Below, piece after piece: positions 22,181 through 34,158 of a stretch of 64,000 nt of DNA (position 1 is the first letter of the stretch; every line of letters starts with the position of its first letter). The DNA comes from Closterium sp. Naga37s-1. Lineage: Eukaryota > Streptophyta > Zygnematophyceae > Desmidiales > Closteriaceae. A model generated the notes under the pieces. It was not told the DNA's origin and searched no databases. It saw only the letters and a list, made by a program, of their open reading frames with translations. A program made the translations under genes and the position numbers. The DNA is taken from contig CANJKZ010001023.1 in assembly GCA_947471745.1 (NCBI GenBank), positions 1,743,501-1,807,500 of the forward strand, written 5' to 3'.

Positions 22181-23012
22181 TGTCGAGGAGAAAAGGCCCC
22201 GCCCTCGCTGGGGCGAAATCGGCCATGCTTTTCAGAGCACAGCAGTGTTCGTTTCGTGGTCATCGGCGACTTTGGGGACTTTTATCTATGCGCGACAGCC
22301 TCTGGGACTCCGATCTCTGTGCGACGGGTCGATTTTCGACGAGATTACTTCGTCGAAATTGAATTATTGTTTCTGCTCTACGACTGTGCCCGTCTACCGA
22401 GGCACTTGTCGACGAGACGGAATCGCTGTCGAATCGAGCCTCGTGGATCGACAAAATTGGAAAAATCGGCGTTTCGACGAAACGCTGGTCGATTAATTTA
22501 GGCTCGAAAAGTTAATCATCGAGCAGAGCGTTTCTGGTCGACCGAAATTACTTGTCTTCGAAATTCGCAATGTACGCGAATTTCGACCAATCGCGAAACA
22601 ACGATTTTCGACCAATTTTCTCGAAAATTGTATTTCCTAGGAGAATTCGAATCAGAACGGAAACTGAAACTGAAACACGTTTTTACTAACAGTAAAAACG
22701 TATACAACTCTAATAGTTGTAAACTTGAGAAACTGCCAACTCATGTGAAAGACACATGTGCTTCGCGTTTTACTTGCCGTTTCTCACTCGGCAAAGGTGT
22801 TTGATTGTCGAGGAACGTTTCTCTAGGGTTCTTTGTCTTTGCTATTTGGTTCTCCTTCCTTGTACCACATAATCTTGTTCTATCATATTTTCTTAGTGAA
22901 ACTATGCTTGAATTCTACTAAGGCATTCTAACACTCTGTAAAGAATGACTGCCAGAACTTTGACCGTGCGTCCCATGCAATTCAGCTCTCCCGTAGAATA
23001 GCTTTCTCCGCA
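22181..23012 (+). repeat. Element J 5' LTR
   Basis: Starts TGTCGAGGAGAAAAGGCC and ends CTTTCTCCGCA; it matches 36862-37696 along its length. It is notably rich in TCGA and CGACGA words. The sequence after it, TGGTGTGGTGACCG, sits where the PBS should be but is not the usual initiator-Met sequence. Confidence 0.9.
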
Positions 23013-23114
23013 TGGTGTGGTGACCGTGGACGGCCCCGCGTTAGAACCTTCAGACTAGCCGATGTTTGCGCTAAGTACGTAAGTCGTTGTAGGTCGGCAA
23101 CCGTCTAGACCGCC

Positions 23115-23826
23115 ATGGATAACCAAGGAGTCGATGCAGGAGTACAAGATACTCTGCAGGCGCGGTTGGATGGTGTTTGGGCACGCCACGAGGCTGGCGA
23201 GTACGGCGAGGCGGACTTGGAGATTCTTCTCCTAGAAACTCGTGCGCAGTGGGCGCATGAGCATCCCCCTCCCCGTGCTGAAGCGGACGGCGCGTCCACC
23301 TCTCCCCAACCCGTGCTCAATGAAGGAGACGGTGGCAATGTTGTCGGCGGTGGAAGCACGAGGGTTCGCAGAGTGATTTGGACCGCTGACATTGGCGTTG
23401 GCAGAGTGCAGTCGCAAGTGCTGCGATGCTCCTGACCACCTCTCGTACGACTGCCCTGACCAAGACGAGTCTGACAACGACCAAAACGCCAACCGTAGAA
23501 AGGGAGGTGGTGGTCGTCGTCGTTGGGACAACCAGCCGCGCAAGGAGAAGCAGTCTTCGACGAAGGATGCCGACTCCTTGGGCAGCAACGCTCGTGGCAA
23601 GGAGGCTTCATGCCCGATGGTTGGCGTGGTGAAGCCGACGATCTCACTGGCGCTGGAAGCTGGCGAAGACTTCAAGGCGGTCGCTGCAGCTGTGCAGGCC
23701 AATCCGACTGTCGTGCTGCTCGATAGCGGCTGCTCCCACCATTTGATGGGGACAAAGGAGGCCTTCTTTGACATGCAGCCGAGCGGCGACGTTCGCCACG
23801 TCCACGGCTTCAACGGGGCACTTTAG
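23115..23826 (+). pseudogene. Element J gag and protease
   Basis: ATG at 23115 opens MDNQGVDAGVQDTLQARLDG, a short gag. After a frame change near 23395 the sequence carries a Cys/His knuckle (CSRKCCDAPDHLSYDC) and a basic, Gly-rich stretch. The copia protease block VVLLDSGCSHHLMGTKEAFF (about 23712) has its DSG intact. A TAG at 23824-23826 ends the frame. The gag is much shorter than in other copia elements, perhaps by internal deletion. Confidence 0.8.
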
Positions 23827-25331
23827 AGCGTCGAAGGCAGAGGCACCGTTACTCTGCAAGGGGAGGCCGGGATGCAGGTCCTCGTCCCCGACGTACTCTA
23901 TGTTCCGGGTGTGCACGCGAACCTACTGTCTGCTGGCCAGCTCAAGGAGAACGGCATGAATCTATAGGACGATGGCGCGGAGATGCTGCTGGTGTCTTCT
24001 GCCGGCGATGTCCTTGGTCGAGCATGCTACTCCGGTAGAGTTCTCTGCACCGACCTGCGCCCCTGCTTGACGAAGCCGACGACGACTTCGATGGAGGTTG
24101 TGGCTCTGCGGACGATCGCGTCGGCGACGAAGTCGACCTTGGACATGTGGCATGCACGGCTTGCGCACGTCGGCGTCAACACAATTAAGAGCTCGGCAAA
24201 GCATGAGGTCGCCGCTGGTCTGGACATCAAGAAGTCGACCGCAGAGGACCTGCCGTGTGCCTCCTGCGTCGGCGGCAAACTTGCACGGCCTTCCCCAACC
24301 AAGGATCGGATGTCGAGAATGCGCTCGACGTGGTGCACGTCGACCTTTGCGGGCCATTTCGAGTGGCCGCCAATGATGGCAGCCTCTACTTTCTTTTGCT
24401 AAAGGACAGGAAGACTCGCTACGTGTAGGTGAGGCCGATTGTGAAGAAAATCGACATGCTTATCGTCTTCGATAAATGGTTGAAGGTGGTGGAGTGGCAG
24501 ACGTTGAAGACCGTGAAGATGCTGTGTTTTGACCGCAGAGAGGAGTTCCTCGGTCGAGCATTCACCAACCTCGTCGAGGACAAGGGAATCATCCACAATC
24601 TAACATGCCCCTACACCCCGCAGCAGAACGAGATGGTAGAGCGGGAGATGCGTACGGTGGTCGAGGCCGTGTGAACGATGCTTCTACACATGGGTGTGAA
24701 GCAACACTGGTGGCACCTCGCTCTTCGACAGGCTGTCTGGGTGCGCAACTGCCTCCAACGGGCTTCTCTGCCCCCGAGACGAAGCCGGATTTGACACTGG
24801 CGCGCGTGTAGGGCTGCATGTTGCAGTTCATGGTCCCCGAGCAGCAGCACGGCGGGACTAGGCCCCAAGAGCAGTAGCTCGTTGGGGCCTTCACCTCGGA
24901 GTGTCGTTAGAGAGCAAGGACTAGGAGGTGCTTGACGTGACGGACAACAAAGTCGTCACGACGGTCGAAGCGATCTTTTACAAGACCATGTCGATAGAGT
25001 TGTGGAAGGCGAAGTACGGGTCGATGTTGAAAAGGATGCCGTCTGCCCCGCCGCCAGATTCCTCCTCTGAGATGCCTCCCCTGCTCGCCGACGCCGACAA
25101 GCATGATGACGAGAACGTAGAGGAAGTCCCACTCCCTCCTATTGTGCCACCGTCGGCGACTTCGTCGCCCTTCCCTTCAGCGCTCGTTGTCGACCTTCCA
25201 GGGAACGGATCCTCGTCGGCCGCCGGCAAGGAGGAGGGACTTGGTGCGTCGCATGTGGCGTCGATCGGTTGCATCACCGGTGGCCAATGTGACGCCGAGA
25301 AGGTCGTAGACGGGCAGCGGCGGACGACATG
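23827..25331 (+). pseudogene. Element J integrase
   Basis: After the stop the same region continues with VLVPDVLYVPGVHANLLSAG, MWHARLAHVGVNTIKSSAKH and LPCASCVGGKLARPSP (zinc module), then VDLCGPF (first Asp, frame-changed), KMLCFDRREEFLGRAF (second Asp) and QQNEMVEREMRTVVEAV (Glu). It is split over at least four frames with several TAG/TGA stops. The final part (24928-25331) is an acidic/proline-rich linker (PPPDSSSEMPPLLADADK) towards RT. Element L interrupts at the Thr codon ACA 25327-25329. Confidence 0.82.
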
Positions 25332-25665
25332 TGTGAGAGCACGACGGCTTTGCTGGACTTTATTAGCTTGATTCTGCTCTATATTGCATGCTTTGCTTGA
25401 TTTCCTGGGTTCGTTGCTTAGCTTTGCTTAGCTTGATTACCTAGCTTAGCTTTATTTTATATTGCATGCTTATGCTTGATTTCCTGGGTTCGTTGCTTTA
25501 CTATATTTATTATAGTTATAGGCACCGAACTAGGTTGAGTGCACCGAATTCTAGGCTTTTCGGTTGCCACCAATTTACCTTCTACTAAATTCGGGAATGA
25601 CCCGTTCGGAATACTTTGCGAATGATCATTCGATATATTTCTCTTTCCTGAACCAGATCCTCACA
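25332..25665 (+). repeat. Gypsy L 5' LTR lacking its TATA segment
   Basis: Matches 34373-34735, but lacks about 70 bp present there, between GACCCNTTNGG and GATCATTCGAT. The missing part includes TATATATA (near 34668). It is followed by TTGGTAATCAGAGCG (25667-25681), the PBS. Confidence 0.85.
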
Positions 25666-25666
25666 C

Positions 25667-25681
25667 TTGGTAATCAGAGCG
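25667..25681 (+). other. Primer binding site of gypsy L
   Basis: TTGGTAATCAGAGCG lies directly after the LTR. It differs slightly from the copia TGGTATCAGAGC. The minus-strand relative K has TTGATAACCAGAGC at the equivalent place. Confidence 0.7.
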
Positions 25682-25939
25682 GGTTTACACGCGAGATCTT
25701 CAACCGCTGAAAACTGGCCTTAAGATACCGCGGGGGTGACGACAAAAGTGCCAATACAGGTATGTAAAACCCGTTCTGCGCAAATTTTCTAAGTCCCCCA
25801 TCGATCCGGTTTTCGAACACCCCTCAGGATTATTGGCAAAAAAATGGAATTTCGACCGTCAACGGCCCAGAGAATGTCGCCCAAAAAGCTGGAATTTGGG
25901 GTGTCGGATCAAGTTTCTCCTCAACGGCCGAGATCGGTG

Positions 25940-27162
25940 CATTGCCTGGTAAACTGGAACGACATTCTCATCTACTCCAAGAGCAGAAAGAGCACATGGA
26001 GCATCTACGGAAAGTCTTCAAAATCTTGTAGGAGAACCAGTTTTACGTGAAGATGTGGAAGAGCGACTTCGCCCTGAAGAAGGTACAGTTTCTCGGGCAC
26101 ATGGTGAGTGCCGAGGGCGTATGCATGGACCCGCGGAAGATCGAAGCCGTCAAGAAGTGGAAAGCACCGGAGAACGTGAAGGAGTTGTAGCAGTTCCTAG
26201 GCTTCACCAACTACTACAACAGGTTCGTGCCACAGTACGCTAAGACAGCAGCGCCACTGACCAACCTACTGAAAAAGGATACCCCCTACAAATCGGATAC
26301 TCCTCAACAGCAAGTCATGGTGCAGCTACAGACAGCACTGACTACAGCGCCAGTACTCATCCGACCGGATCCAAACAAACAGTACATGGTGGAAGTAGAT
26401 GCTATCAACCAGGCAGTCGGAGCAGTACTAATGCAGGATCATGCACGCGGTTTGCAGCCCATTGCAGCAAGCCAACGGAGCAGTACCTCAGAAAGAAGCT
26501 ACATGGAGCAGAACTAAACTACCCCATTCATGACAAGGAGGCCTTAGCGATAGTCATAGCCTTCAAGGCGTGGAGTTGTTACCTAGAGGGAGCCAAGTCT
26601 ACAGTCTATACCAATCACTGCAGTCTCAAATACCTGAAGTCGCAGCCAACGCTCTCATGACGACAGGTGCAGTGGGTGGACTTCATGGAAACTCACTTCC
26701 ATTACGACATCATCTACAAACCCGGGCTACACAACAAAGCAGATGTGTTGAGCTGCCAATCGCCAGCAACATGATTACACTGTAGCAATCGGAGATCAGG
26801 TGCTTCTTAACACGCGCAACTTGAACCTATCTCACCTACCACCCAAGCTCCGACCTCGCTTCTGTGGTCTTTTTCACGTTGAGGCACAGGTGACACCAGT
26901 AGCATTTCGCTTGCGCTTATCTACTACGTGGAAGCTTCACAACGCTTTCCATGTTCAGCTAATGAAGCCCCACAAGGACCCCAACCAACAATTCCAGGGA
27001 CGCCAGCTACCACCACCACCACCTGTTCTCGTACAGGATGAACCAGAGTACGAGGTGGAAAGGTTTCTTGCTCATCGACGAAGATGCGGCAACACGCTCG
27101 AGTTCTTGATACGCTGGAAGGTATACGACCCGTCGAAGGACTGTTGGGTTGCAGAAGTGGAT
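25940..27162 (+). pseudogene. Gypsy L pol remnant: RT end, RNase H, integrase tail, chromodomain
   Basis: The leader passes straight into RT: WNDILIYSKS (YLDD block damaged), KVQFLGHMVSAEGVCMDP, FLGFTNYYNRFVPQYAKTAA, then RNase H with VEVDAINQAVGAVLMQD. A jump then leads to an integrase C-terminus (LPPKLRPRFCGLFHVE, a GPY/F-like block, and WKLHNAFHVQLMKP). Last comes a chromodomain (EYEVERFLAHRRR, EFLIRWKVYDPSKDCWVAEV). Stops (TAG, TGA) and large deletions make it inactive. The last chromodomain codons lie beyond copia C at 34296-34363. Confidence 0.85.
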
Positions 27163-27167
27163 ATGGG

Positions 27168-27298
27168 TGTCAAACTATATGTGCTGCTTGTTGTGTAGGC
27201 AGTAGTGGGGTAGCCCATATGGGTACAACCCAAATTAGGGTTTGCTACTTGTACCCATCCTGCTGCTAGTTCCTTCATTCCTGTTCGTTATTCTGACG
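27168..27298 (+). repeat. Element C 5' LTR
   Basis: TGTCAAACTATATG to TTCTGACG, 131 bp. It contains GTAGTGGGGTAGCC, GGGTACAACCC and TTAGGGTTT (27235-27243), the core shared with D, F and the solo LTRs. It is followed by TGGTATCAGAGC (PBS, 27299-27310). Confidence 0.93.
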
Positions 27299-27310
27299 TG
27301 GTATCAGAGC
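27299..27310 (+). other. Primer binding site of element C
   Basis: TGGTATCAGAGC, then AGG; the standard copia initiator-Met match. Confidence 0.85.
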
Positions 27311-27979
27311 AGGTCCTAGCCTAGGACCGATTTCTTAGGGCCCACCGAGTAGCGCTACCCCACCCGTCACGCCACTGTGATCGCGTTGCCCTGCCCTGCC
27401 TTGCGCTGCCTGCTGCAGCGCGCACTGCTTTGCCTGCGCGCCGTCTGCTGCAGTGCGCCCTGCTGAGTCGCGCGCCGCCTGCTGCAGCGCGCCCTGCCCT
27501 GCCCGCACGTCGCGTCGCCGCGTCGCCCTGCCCGCGCGTCGCGCCGCGCGCCCTGCCCTGCCCGCGCGCCGCGCTGCCGCGTGCCCTGCCCTGCCCGCGC
27601 GCCGCCGCCGCGCGCCCTGCCCTGCCTACGCGCCGCCCTGCCGCGCGCCCTGCTCTGCCCGCGCGCCACGCTGCCGCGCGCCTTGCCCTGCCTGCGCGCC
27701 GCGCTGCCGCGCGCCTCTGCCCTGCCAGCACGCCGCGCCGCCGCGCGCCTCTGCCCTGCCCGCGCGCTGCATTGCACGCCCTGCCCTGCCCGCGCGCCGC
27801 GCCGCTGCGTGCCCTGCCTTGCCCGTGCGCCCTACCTGAGCGCCGCGCCCTGCCCTGCCGTGCGCCCTGCCCTGCCGTGCGCATCCTGCCCTACTGCTGT
27901 ACTGCTGCTAGCACGCTCCCTGATGCACTGCTGCTAGCGTGCTGCTCTGCTGCTAGCGCGCCCGACTGCTCTGCCTGCT
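27311..27979 (+). repeat. Element C GC-rich tandem-repeat leader
   Basis: From about 27380 to 27880 irregular units built from CCCTGCCCTGCCCGCGCGCC repeat many times. Few stop codons are possible in such sequence, so several frames are open on both strands; one plus-strand frame (27430-28080) runs 100 bases past the gag ATG. D and F have unrelated GC-rich repeats in the same position. Confidence 0.8.
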
Positions 27980-30900
27980 ATGGCCACTCTCAACGTTCTC
28001 ACCTTCGATTCGGAGGGCCGCCCGATAGAGTTCAATGCATGGCTAGACGACTTACAGCTGTTCCTGCTGACAGACTCTAAGGACGATACCTCGCTGTTTG
28101 ACCTCACTTCTGGCACCTCGCCCGCCCCTGACGCCACTGCTGACAGTGCAACCCACTCATAGTGGCTTACCCATGACGCTGCTGCTCGCCTAGCCGTTCG
28201 CAACCACCTGCCGTTAGCCGAACGCGACCACTTTGGCCAGCATAAGACTGCAAAAGCACTGTACGACGCTGTAGTCGCTCGTTACTCCTCCCCGGCCACT
28301 TCTACTCTAGGCCGCCTTCTCCTGCCCTACCTGTTCCCAGACCTGTCCGCCTTTGCCACAGTAGCCGACCTAGTCACTCACCTCCGCACTAGTGACACTC
28401 GCTACCGTGCTGCGCTCCCCGCCGAGTTTCTCGCCAAGAACCCCCCCCCCCCCCCCCCCCCCCATGTACATCACGCTCTACTTCATAGTCACCCGCCTCC
28501 CTGACTCTCTTACTGCAGTCAAGGACCTCCTCCTAGCACTTGACCCCACCGACCTCACTGTCGACTTGCTCGAGAAGCACCTCCTAGCAGCTGAGACTAG
28601 CATAGTCGCTGTAGGCGCTTCTCGTGGCACTCCTTGCACCCCCTTCTTTGAGGGGTGTTCGCCCTCCCCCCTTCTCCCCTCAGTCGCCTCTGCTGCAGCT
28701 GTTGACTACCTTCGTGCTGAGGAGGTAGGAGCTGCGTCTGCCCCTAGTGGGAGGCGCCGCAGCGGCAGGGGTAGGGGAGGCAGAAGCGGTGGGGGTGGCA
28801 GAGGTGGAGGCGGTGGTGGGGGCGGTGGAGGCGGTGGTGGGGGCGGCGGTGGAGGAGGTAGTGGTGGTGGGGGCGGCGGGGCAGGTGGCGGCGGTGGTGG
28901 CGGCAGTGGGAGTGGTGGAGGCAGCGGTGGTGGCGGCGGTAGTGGCAGCAGTGGGGGTGGAGGTGGCGGCAGTGGGGGCGGCAGGGGTGGCACCAGCCAG
29001 AGGGGAGGCCTTGGAGGTGGCCAGCGGCAGCAGCAGCGTCAGCCCCTTTCGACTCAGGAGCTCCATGAGTGGTTTGCACAGCGTGGGGCGGCTGGGGGTA
29101 GTGGTCCCTGCCCGTATGTCATTCGCACACGTGACTGCACTGGTCAGACATGCGGGAGGTCTCACACTCAGCACCGCTGCTTCTACCGCCTTACCGACGC
29201 CTTTCGCGTAGAGTTTCTTGATGCACCTGAGCTCCCCGACTGGGTGGCGCTGCTTATGCAGAATGTTGATATCTTTGCTCTAGACTTTGATGCTATCCTA
29301 TCTGCCATGTATGCATTGACTGTTAGTGCTGAGGGTGACTGTTACCTGTGTATGCCGCCAGACCCAGGTATAGAGGCTGCTGCTCTAGGTGCTAGTGAGT
29401 CTGCTGCCCTAGGTGCTGGTGAGTCTGCTCTCTCTGGTACTGCGTCTGCTGCGGCTCTGCACACCTTCACGCTTGACTCAGGTGCTTCCCGCTGTTTCTT
29501 TCGCGACAGTACCACAGTCACACCGCTCACTGTACCCGTTGCTGTGTCTTTGGCTGACCCCTCTGGGGGCCTAGTCCTTGCACGTTCCTCCACTGTTCTG
29601 CCTTGTCCGGCGGTTCCGTCTGGGTCACTGTCAGGTCTCCACCTCCCCTCGTTCTCTACGAACTTGGTGAGCACTGCTGTCCTCCAGGATGCGGGGGTTG
29701 ACACCTTCACCCCTGGCCGGCAGCGTGTGGCGATCTGTACGTGCTCCCGGACCGGTCGCCACCTAGCCACGTTCACCCGTCGGCCTGGGTCGAGTCTGTA
29801 CACACTGACTACTCCGCCTCCTCAGGTAGCTGCGTCTGCGTCTGCGTCAGGTCAGCTTGCTGCCCCCTGCTCGTGTCGCGCCTTGTCGCACCAGACGCTC
29901 CTTTGGCACCACCGTCTTGGTCACCCCTCAGTGGCACGCCTCCGTGGCATGCACTCCCGTCTCCTTGTCTCTGGTCTTCCCAGGTCTCTGCCTCCCCTCC
30001 CACCCTCGCCTGCCCCTCCCTGCCTTCCCTGTGTCGAGGGGCGGCAGCGCGCCGCTCCTCACTCCTCCTCGTTCCCCCTGGCAAAGGCTCCCCTGCAGAC
30101 TCTCCACCTGGACGTGTGGGGCCCAGCCCGCGTCCGTGGACAGGGCCACGAGCGGTACTTTCTGCTGGTTGTCGACGACTACTCGTGTTACACCACGGTC
30201 TTCCCCTTGCGCCGCAAGGGGGAGGTCCCTAATTTTCTGATCCCTTGGATCCGCGCTGTTCGTCTCCGGCTCCGTGAGCGGTTCGAGACGGACCTTCCCG
30301 TCTTGCGTCTGCACTCTGACAGAGGTGGTGAGTTTTCCTCCGACCTCTTGCGGGCCTTTTGTCGTGCGGAGGGCATTCGCCAGACGTTCACGCTTCCGGC
30401 CTCTCCGCAGCAGAATGGGGTTGCTGAGCGCCGCATTGGCTTAGTCATGGAGGTCGCTCGTACCTCCATGATCCATGCAGCTGCCCCCCATTTTCTGTGG
30501 CCGTTTGCAGTCCAGTACGCTGCGCATCAGCTCAACCTCTGGCCCCGTGTCTCCTTGACGGATACCTCGCCCACACTGCGTTGGACGGGGGAGGTTGGCG
30601 ATGCGTCGGTGTTCCGGGTCTGGGGATGTCGAGCCTTTGTCCGCGATACGTCCGCAGACAAGCTCTCCTCCCGCGCCGTTCCATGTGTCTTCCTCGGCTT
30701 CCCCCCTGACGCGCCTGGCTGGCAGTTTTACCACCCCACCTTGCGCCGTGTCCTGCCCTCTCAGGACGTCACGTTTGACGAGTCGGTTCCCTTTTACCGT
30801 CTCTTCCCCTACCGCACTGCCCCTCTCCCTCCCCCGCCGCTCTTCCTCGCACCAGGTCCTCCTCCGGTAGACCCCCTTCCCCCTCTGGGTCCTGCTCCCT

Positions 30901-33900
30901 CAGGTGTGTCCCAGGTAGACCCTGTCGAGCCTGTCGAGGTCGCTGTCGACTCTGGTGCTGCTCGAGGTGTTGCGTCTGGGGGTGCTGAGCCTGCGGGTGC
31001 AGGGCCTGGGGGTGCTGAGCTTGAGCGTGCGGAGCCTGGGGGTGCTGAGCCTGGGGTTGCTGAGTCTGGGGGTCCTGAGCCTGCGGGTGCGGAGCCTGGG
31101 GGTGCTGAGCCTGAGCGTGCGGAGCCTGGAGGTGCTGAGCCTGGGGGTGCTGAGCCCGAGTGTGCTGAGCCTGGAGGCCCTTCGGGTGTCTTGTCACGGC
31201 CGGAGTCTCTCTCACCGCTGCAGCTGCGTGAGTGGTTTGCTCGTCGCTGGAGCCTCCGGAGTGGTGCAGCTGGAGATGGAGCTGCTAGAGGTGCTGGAGC
31301 CGCTAGTCCCGGAGGTGCTCGTACTGGAGATAATGGAGCTGCTGGGGCTGGAGGTACTGCTGGAGCTGCTGGAGGTGCTGGAGCTGCTGGCGGCACTGGA
31401 GCTGCTGGAGCTGAAGGTGCTGCTGGAGCTGGAGCTGCTGGAGGTGCCGCTGGAGCTGGAGAGGCTGGAGGTGCTGCTGGAGCTGGAGCTGCCGGAGGTG
31501 CTGGAGCTAGAGCTGCTGGGGGTACTGGAGCTGCTGGAGCTGCTGGAGCTAGAGGTGCTTCTGGAGCTGGAGCTGGAGTTGCTGCTGGAGCTCGAGCTGG
31601 AGTTACTGCTGGAGCTGGAGCTGTTGGAGGTACTAGTGCTGTCGATGCTGGTGCTGGAGGTTTTGTGCGGCCGCGACCGTACTTCGTTCCACTGCTTCAG
31701 CAGGTTCTTGGTCTTCCTCCTTCTGCTGACCTTGCTCCTCCCTTCCTGTGACCACCGCCTGACCAGTCCCAGCCACTACTATTGCCAGCCTCCCCACTGC
31801 CTGCTTCTTCTCCTTACACTGAGCAGCCCGTAGGTCTTACTGAGCGCCGTGAGCCTGCGTCTCGTCCTGCCTCGCCTGTTCGCGCGCGTCGCACTAGTGG
31901 TCGTGTTCCACGTCCGCGTCCTCCTCCTGTCCCCGGCACGCACCAGATGGCACTTCGCCCTTCCTCTGTTCCACTGCGTGTCCCTCTGCCGTCTCCTCCT
32001 GCGTCCTCCCTTGCTGATGGTCCGGACCTGGAGTCTGACTCCCTTCATGCTGCTAGTCCTACAGTCACGCGTCTCCTGGCCACTGTTGTCACTGAACCTT
32101 CCTTTGAGTCCACTGCTGCGTCTGCCTTAGTTACTGAGCTTGTCGACTTCGCTGCTCGCTGTCGTCTAGACTACGCCGCTAGCCTTGTTGCTGAGTCTGA
32201 GTCTGTCTGTCCTCCGTCCGTCGAGGGTAAGTGTGCTCTTGGCACGGACGTCCTTGAGGACAGGCAGGAGGACTTTGAGTGCTTTGCAGCTGCTGTACCT
32301 CATCTCGTGTCCATGCTGATTGCACCTGAGGGAGACCCGGATGCACCAGACATCCCGACCCCACGCTCTTACGCAGAGGCGATAGAGGGTCCCTACTCCT
32401 CTCAGTGGCAGTCAGCCATGGACGCAGAGATGGCATCCTGGAAGTCAACAGGCACTTACGTCGACGAGGTTCCCCCTCCTGGGTCGAACATCGTCAGTGG
32501 CATGTGGATTTTCAGGGTGAAGAGGCCGCCGGGTTCTCCGCCTGTCTTCACGGCGCGTTACGTTGCACGAGGCTTCAGTCAGCGACAGGGAGTTGACTTC
32601 TTCCAGACCTTCTCCCCTACCCCGAAGATGACCATTCTTCGGGTACTGCTGCACGTCGCCGCTCAGCGTGACTACGAGCTTCACTCTCTTGACTTCAGCA
32701 CTGCTTTTCTACAGGGCAGCGTGCACGAGGAGATCTCGCTGCGCCGCCCACCTGGCTTCACTGGGTCTCTTCCTGCATGTACCCAGTGGAGCCTCCAGCG
32801 GCCAGTCTACGGTCTCCGTCAGGCGCCTCGCAAGTGGCACGACACACTGAGGACGACTCTTGCGGCTCTTGGGTTTGCTCCTTCTACTGCTGACCCGTCG
32901 CTGTTTCTACGCACCGACACTTCCCTGCCGCCGTTCTACATCCTCGTGTACATTGACGACTTGGTCTTTGCCACTGCTGATACTGCTGGACTGGCCCACG
33001 TGAAATTGGAGCTGCAGAAGAGACACACTTGCACAGACCTCGGTGAGCTGCGCAGCTATCTTGGCTTGCAGATCACCCGGGACAGAGCACGGCGCACCAT
33101 CACCTTGACTCAGTCACACATGGTGCAGCAGGTCCTTCAGCGCTTTGACTTCCAGTACTCCTTGCCACAGTCCACTCCTCTGCCTACTGGCCACTCGCTC
33201 TCAGCTCTGCCTTCGGATGAGTCCGTAGAGCCGAGTGGCCTGTATCCACAGCTTGTGGGCTGCCTCATGTACCTGATGACCTGCACTCGACCTGACCTTG
33301 CTTACCCTCTTAGCATCCTGGCACGCTACGTTGCGCCCGGGAGACACCGACCAGAGCACTGGAAGGCCGCTAAGAGGGTGATGCGCTACTTGTGCAGTAC
33401 GTCGGGCATGGGGCTCGTGCTTGGAGGACGGGGTCCAGTTGTCCTCACTGGTCACGCAGACGCTTCTTGGGTTGACGGCTTGGCTACGCAGTGGTCATCA
33501 CAGGGTTACACCTTCAGCCTTGGCTCCGGTTCTGTTTCGTGGCGGTCTACCCGCTCATCTTTTGTTCTCAGCTCCAGTTGTGAGGCTGAGATCTACGCCG
33601 GGGCCATGGCTGCACAGGAGTTACGCTGGCTCACCTACCTGCTGACCGACTTGGGAGAGCCGCCTCGTTCTCCTCCAGTTCTGTACTTCGACAACAAGGC
33701 CATGATTGGCTTGTGTCAGGAGCACATACTGGAGCACAGAACGAAGCACATAGCTCCGCGCTACTTCCTTGCTCGAGAGTTGCAGCAGCGTGGTCAGCTT
33801 CGTCTTGTTTACGTGGCCTCTCAGGCCAACACTGCTGATATCTTTACCAAGGCACTTCCGCCTTGTGATCATCAGCGTTTCTGTACTGGATTAGGCCTTG

Positions 33901-33932
33901 TGCCTACCTGGCCTCACTTGCTCACTTCTTGA
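27980..33932 (+). pseudogene. Element C gag-pol polyprotein with two stops and a poly-C frameshift
   Basis: ATG at 27980 opens MATLNVLTFDSEGRPIEFNA, the gag start shared with D. Defects: TAG at 28160-28162; a 23-C run (28441-28463) where D has 10, shifting the frame; TGA at 31749-31751. Otherwise one frame runs 28464-33932. Order: gag; a long Gly-rich tract (28780-29000); an unusual knuckle CTGQTCGRSHTQHRC; protease FTLDSGASRCFFRD; WHHRLGHPS and CLPCVEGRQ zinc module; integrase LHLDVWGPARV, LHSDRGGEFSS, NGVAERRIG; a Gly/Ala/Glu/Pro repeat linker (30960-31660); RT with FARGFS-like block and VYIDDLVFAT (YIDD variant); RNase H ending at 33932. All catalytic aspartates look present. Confidence 0.92.
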
Positions 33933-34052
33933 CTTTGCTTGTGATCTATATACTTATACCTACATGCTTATTTTTGCTAGGTTGTGATCACTGTACTCTT
34001 TGTTCTCCTCTATATATAACTCTGCATGTGAACTGGCCTTGTGGCCATTTGC

Positions 34053-34158
34053 TTGTGCTCAGATTGTGTGGTGACTTCGTGATCCACCCTGAGCTTGCTT
34101 TGCCTTTCTTCACTGGTCTTGTGACCTCTTGTTCTCCCCCACTTTGCCTATGGGGGTG
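34053..34158 (+). promoter_or_regulatory. Conserved 3' UTR segment and polypurine tract of element C
   Basis: The segment 34053-34097 (containing GGTGACTTCGTGATCCACCC) recurs nearly unchanged in D, E and F. It is followed about 55 bp later by the polypurine tract CTATGGGGGTG (34148-34158) touching the LTR. Conservation outside any gene suggests a cis signal for transcript 3' processing, packaging or priming; this is inference. Confidence 0.6.

Noticed and set aside
27321-27884. Arg/Ala-rich open frames on both strands in the C leader
   Set aside because: GC-rich tandem repeats contain almost no stop codons, so long frames arise by chance.
30955-31833. Leucine/glutamate-rich 292-codon frame in element C
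   Set aside because: It is the +1 reading of the Gly/Ala/Glu/Pro repeat linker (GCTGGAGGTGCTGG repeats); the polyprotein frame is conserved with D, this one is not.
33933-34158. Envelope-like gene between RNase H and 3' LTR of C
   Set aside because: Only about 225 bp of untranslated sequence lies there; C, D and E have no extra ORF after RNase H.
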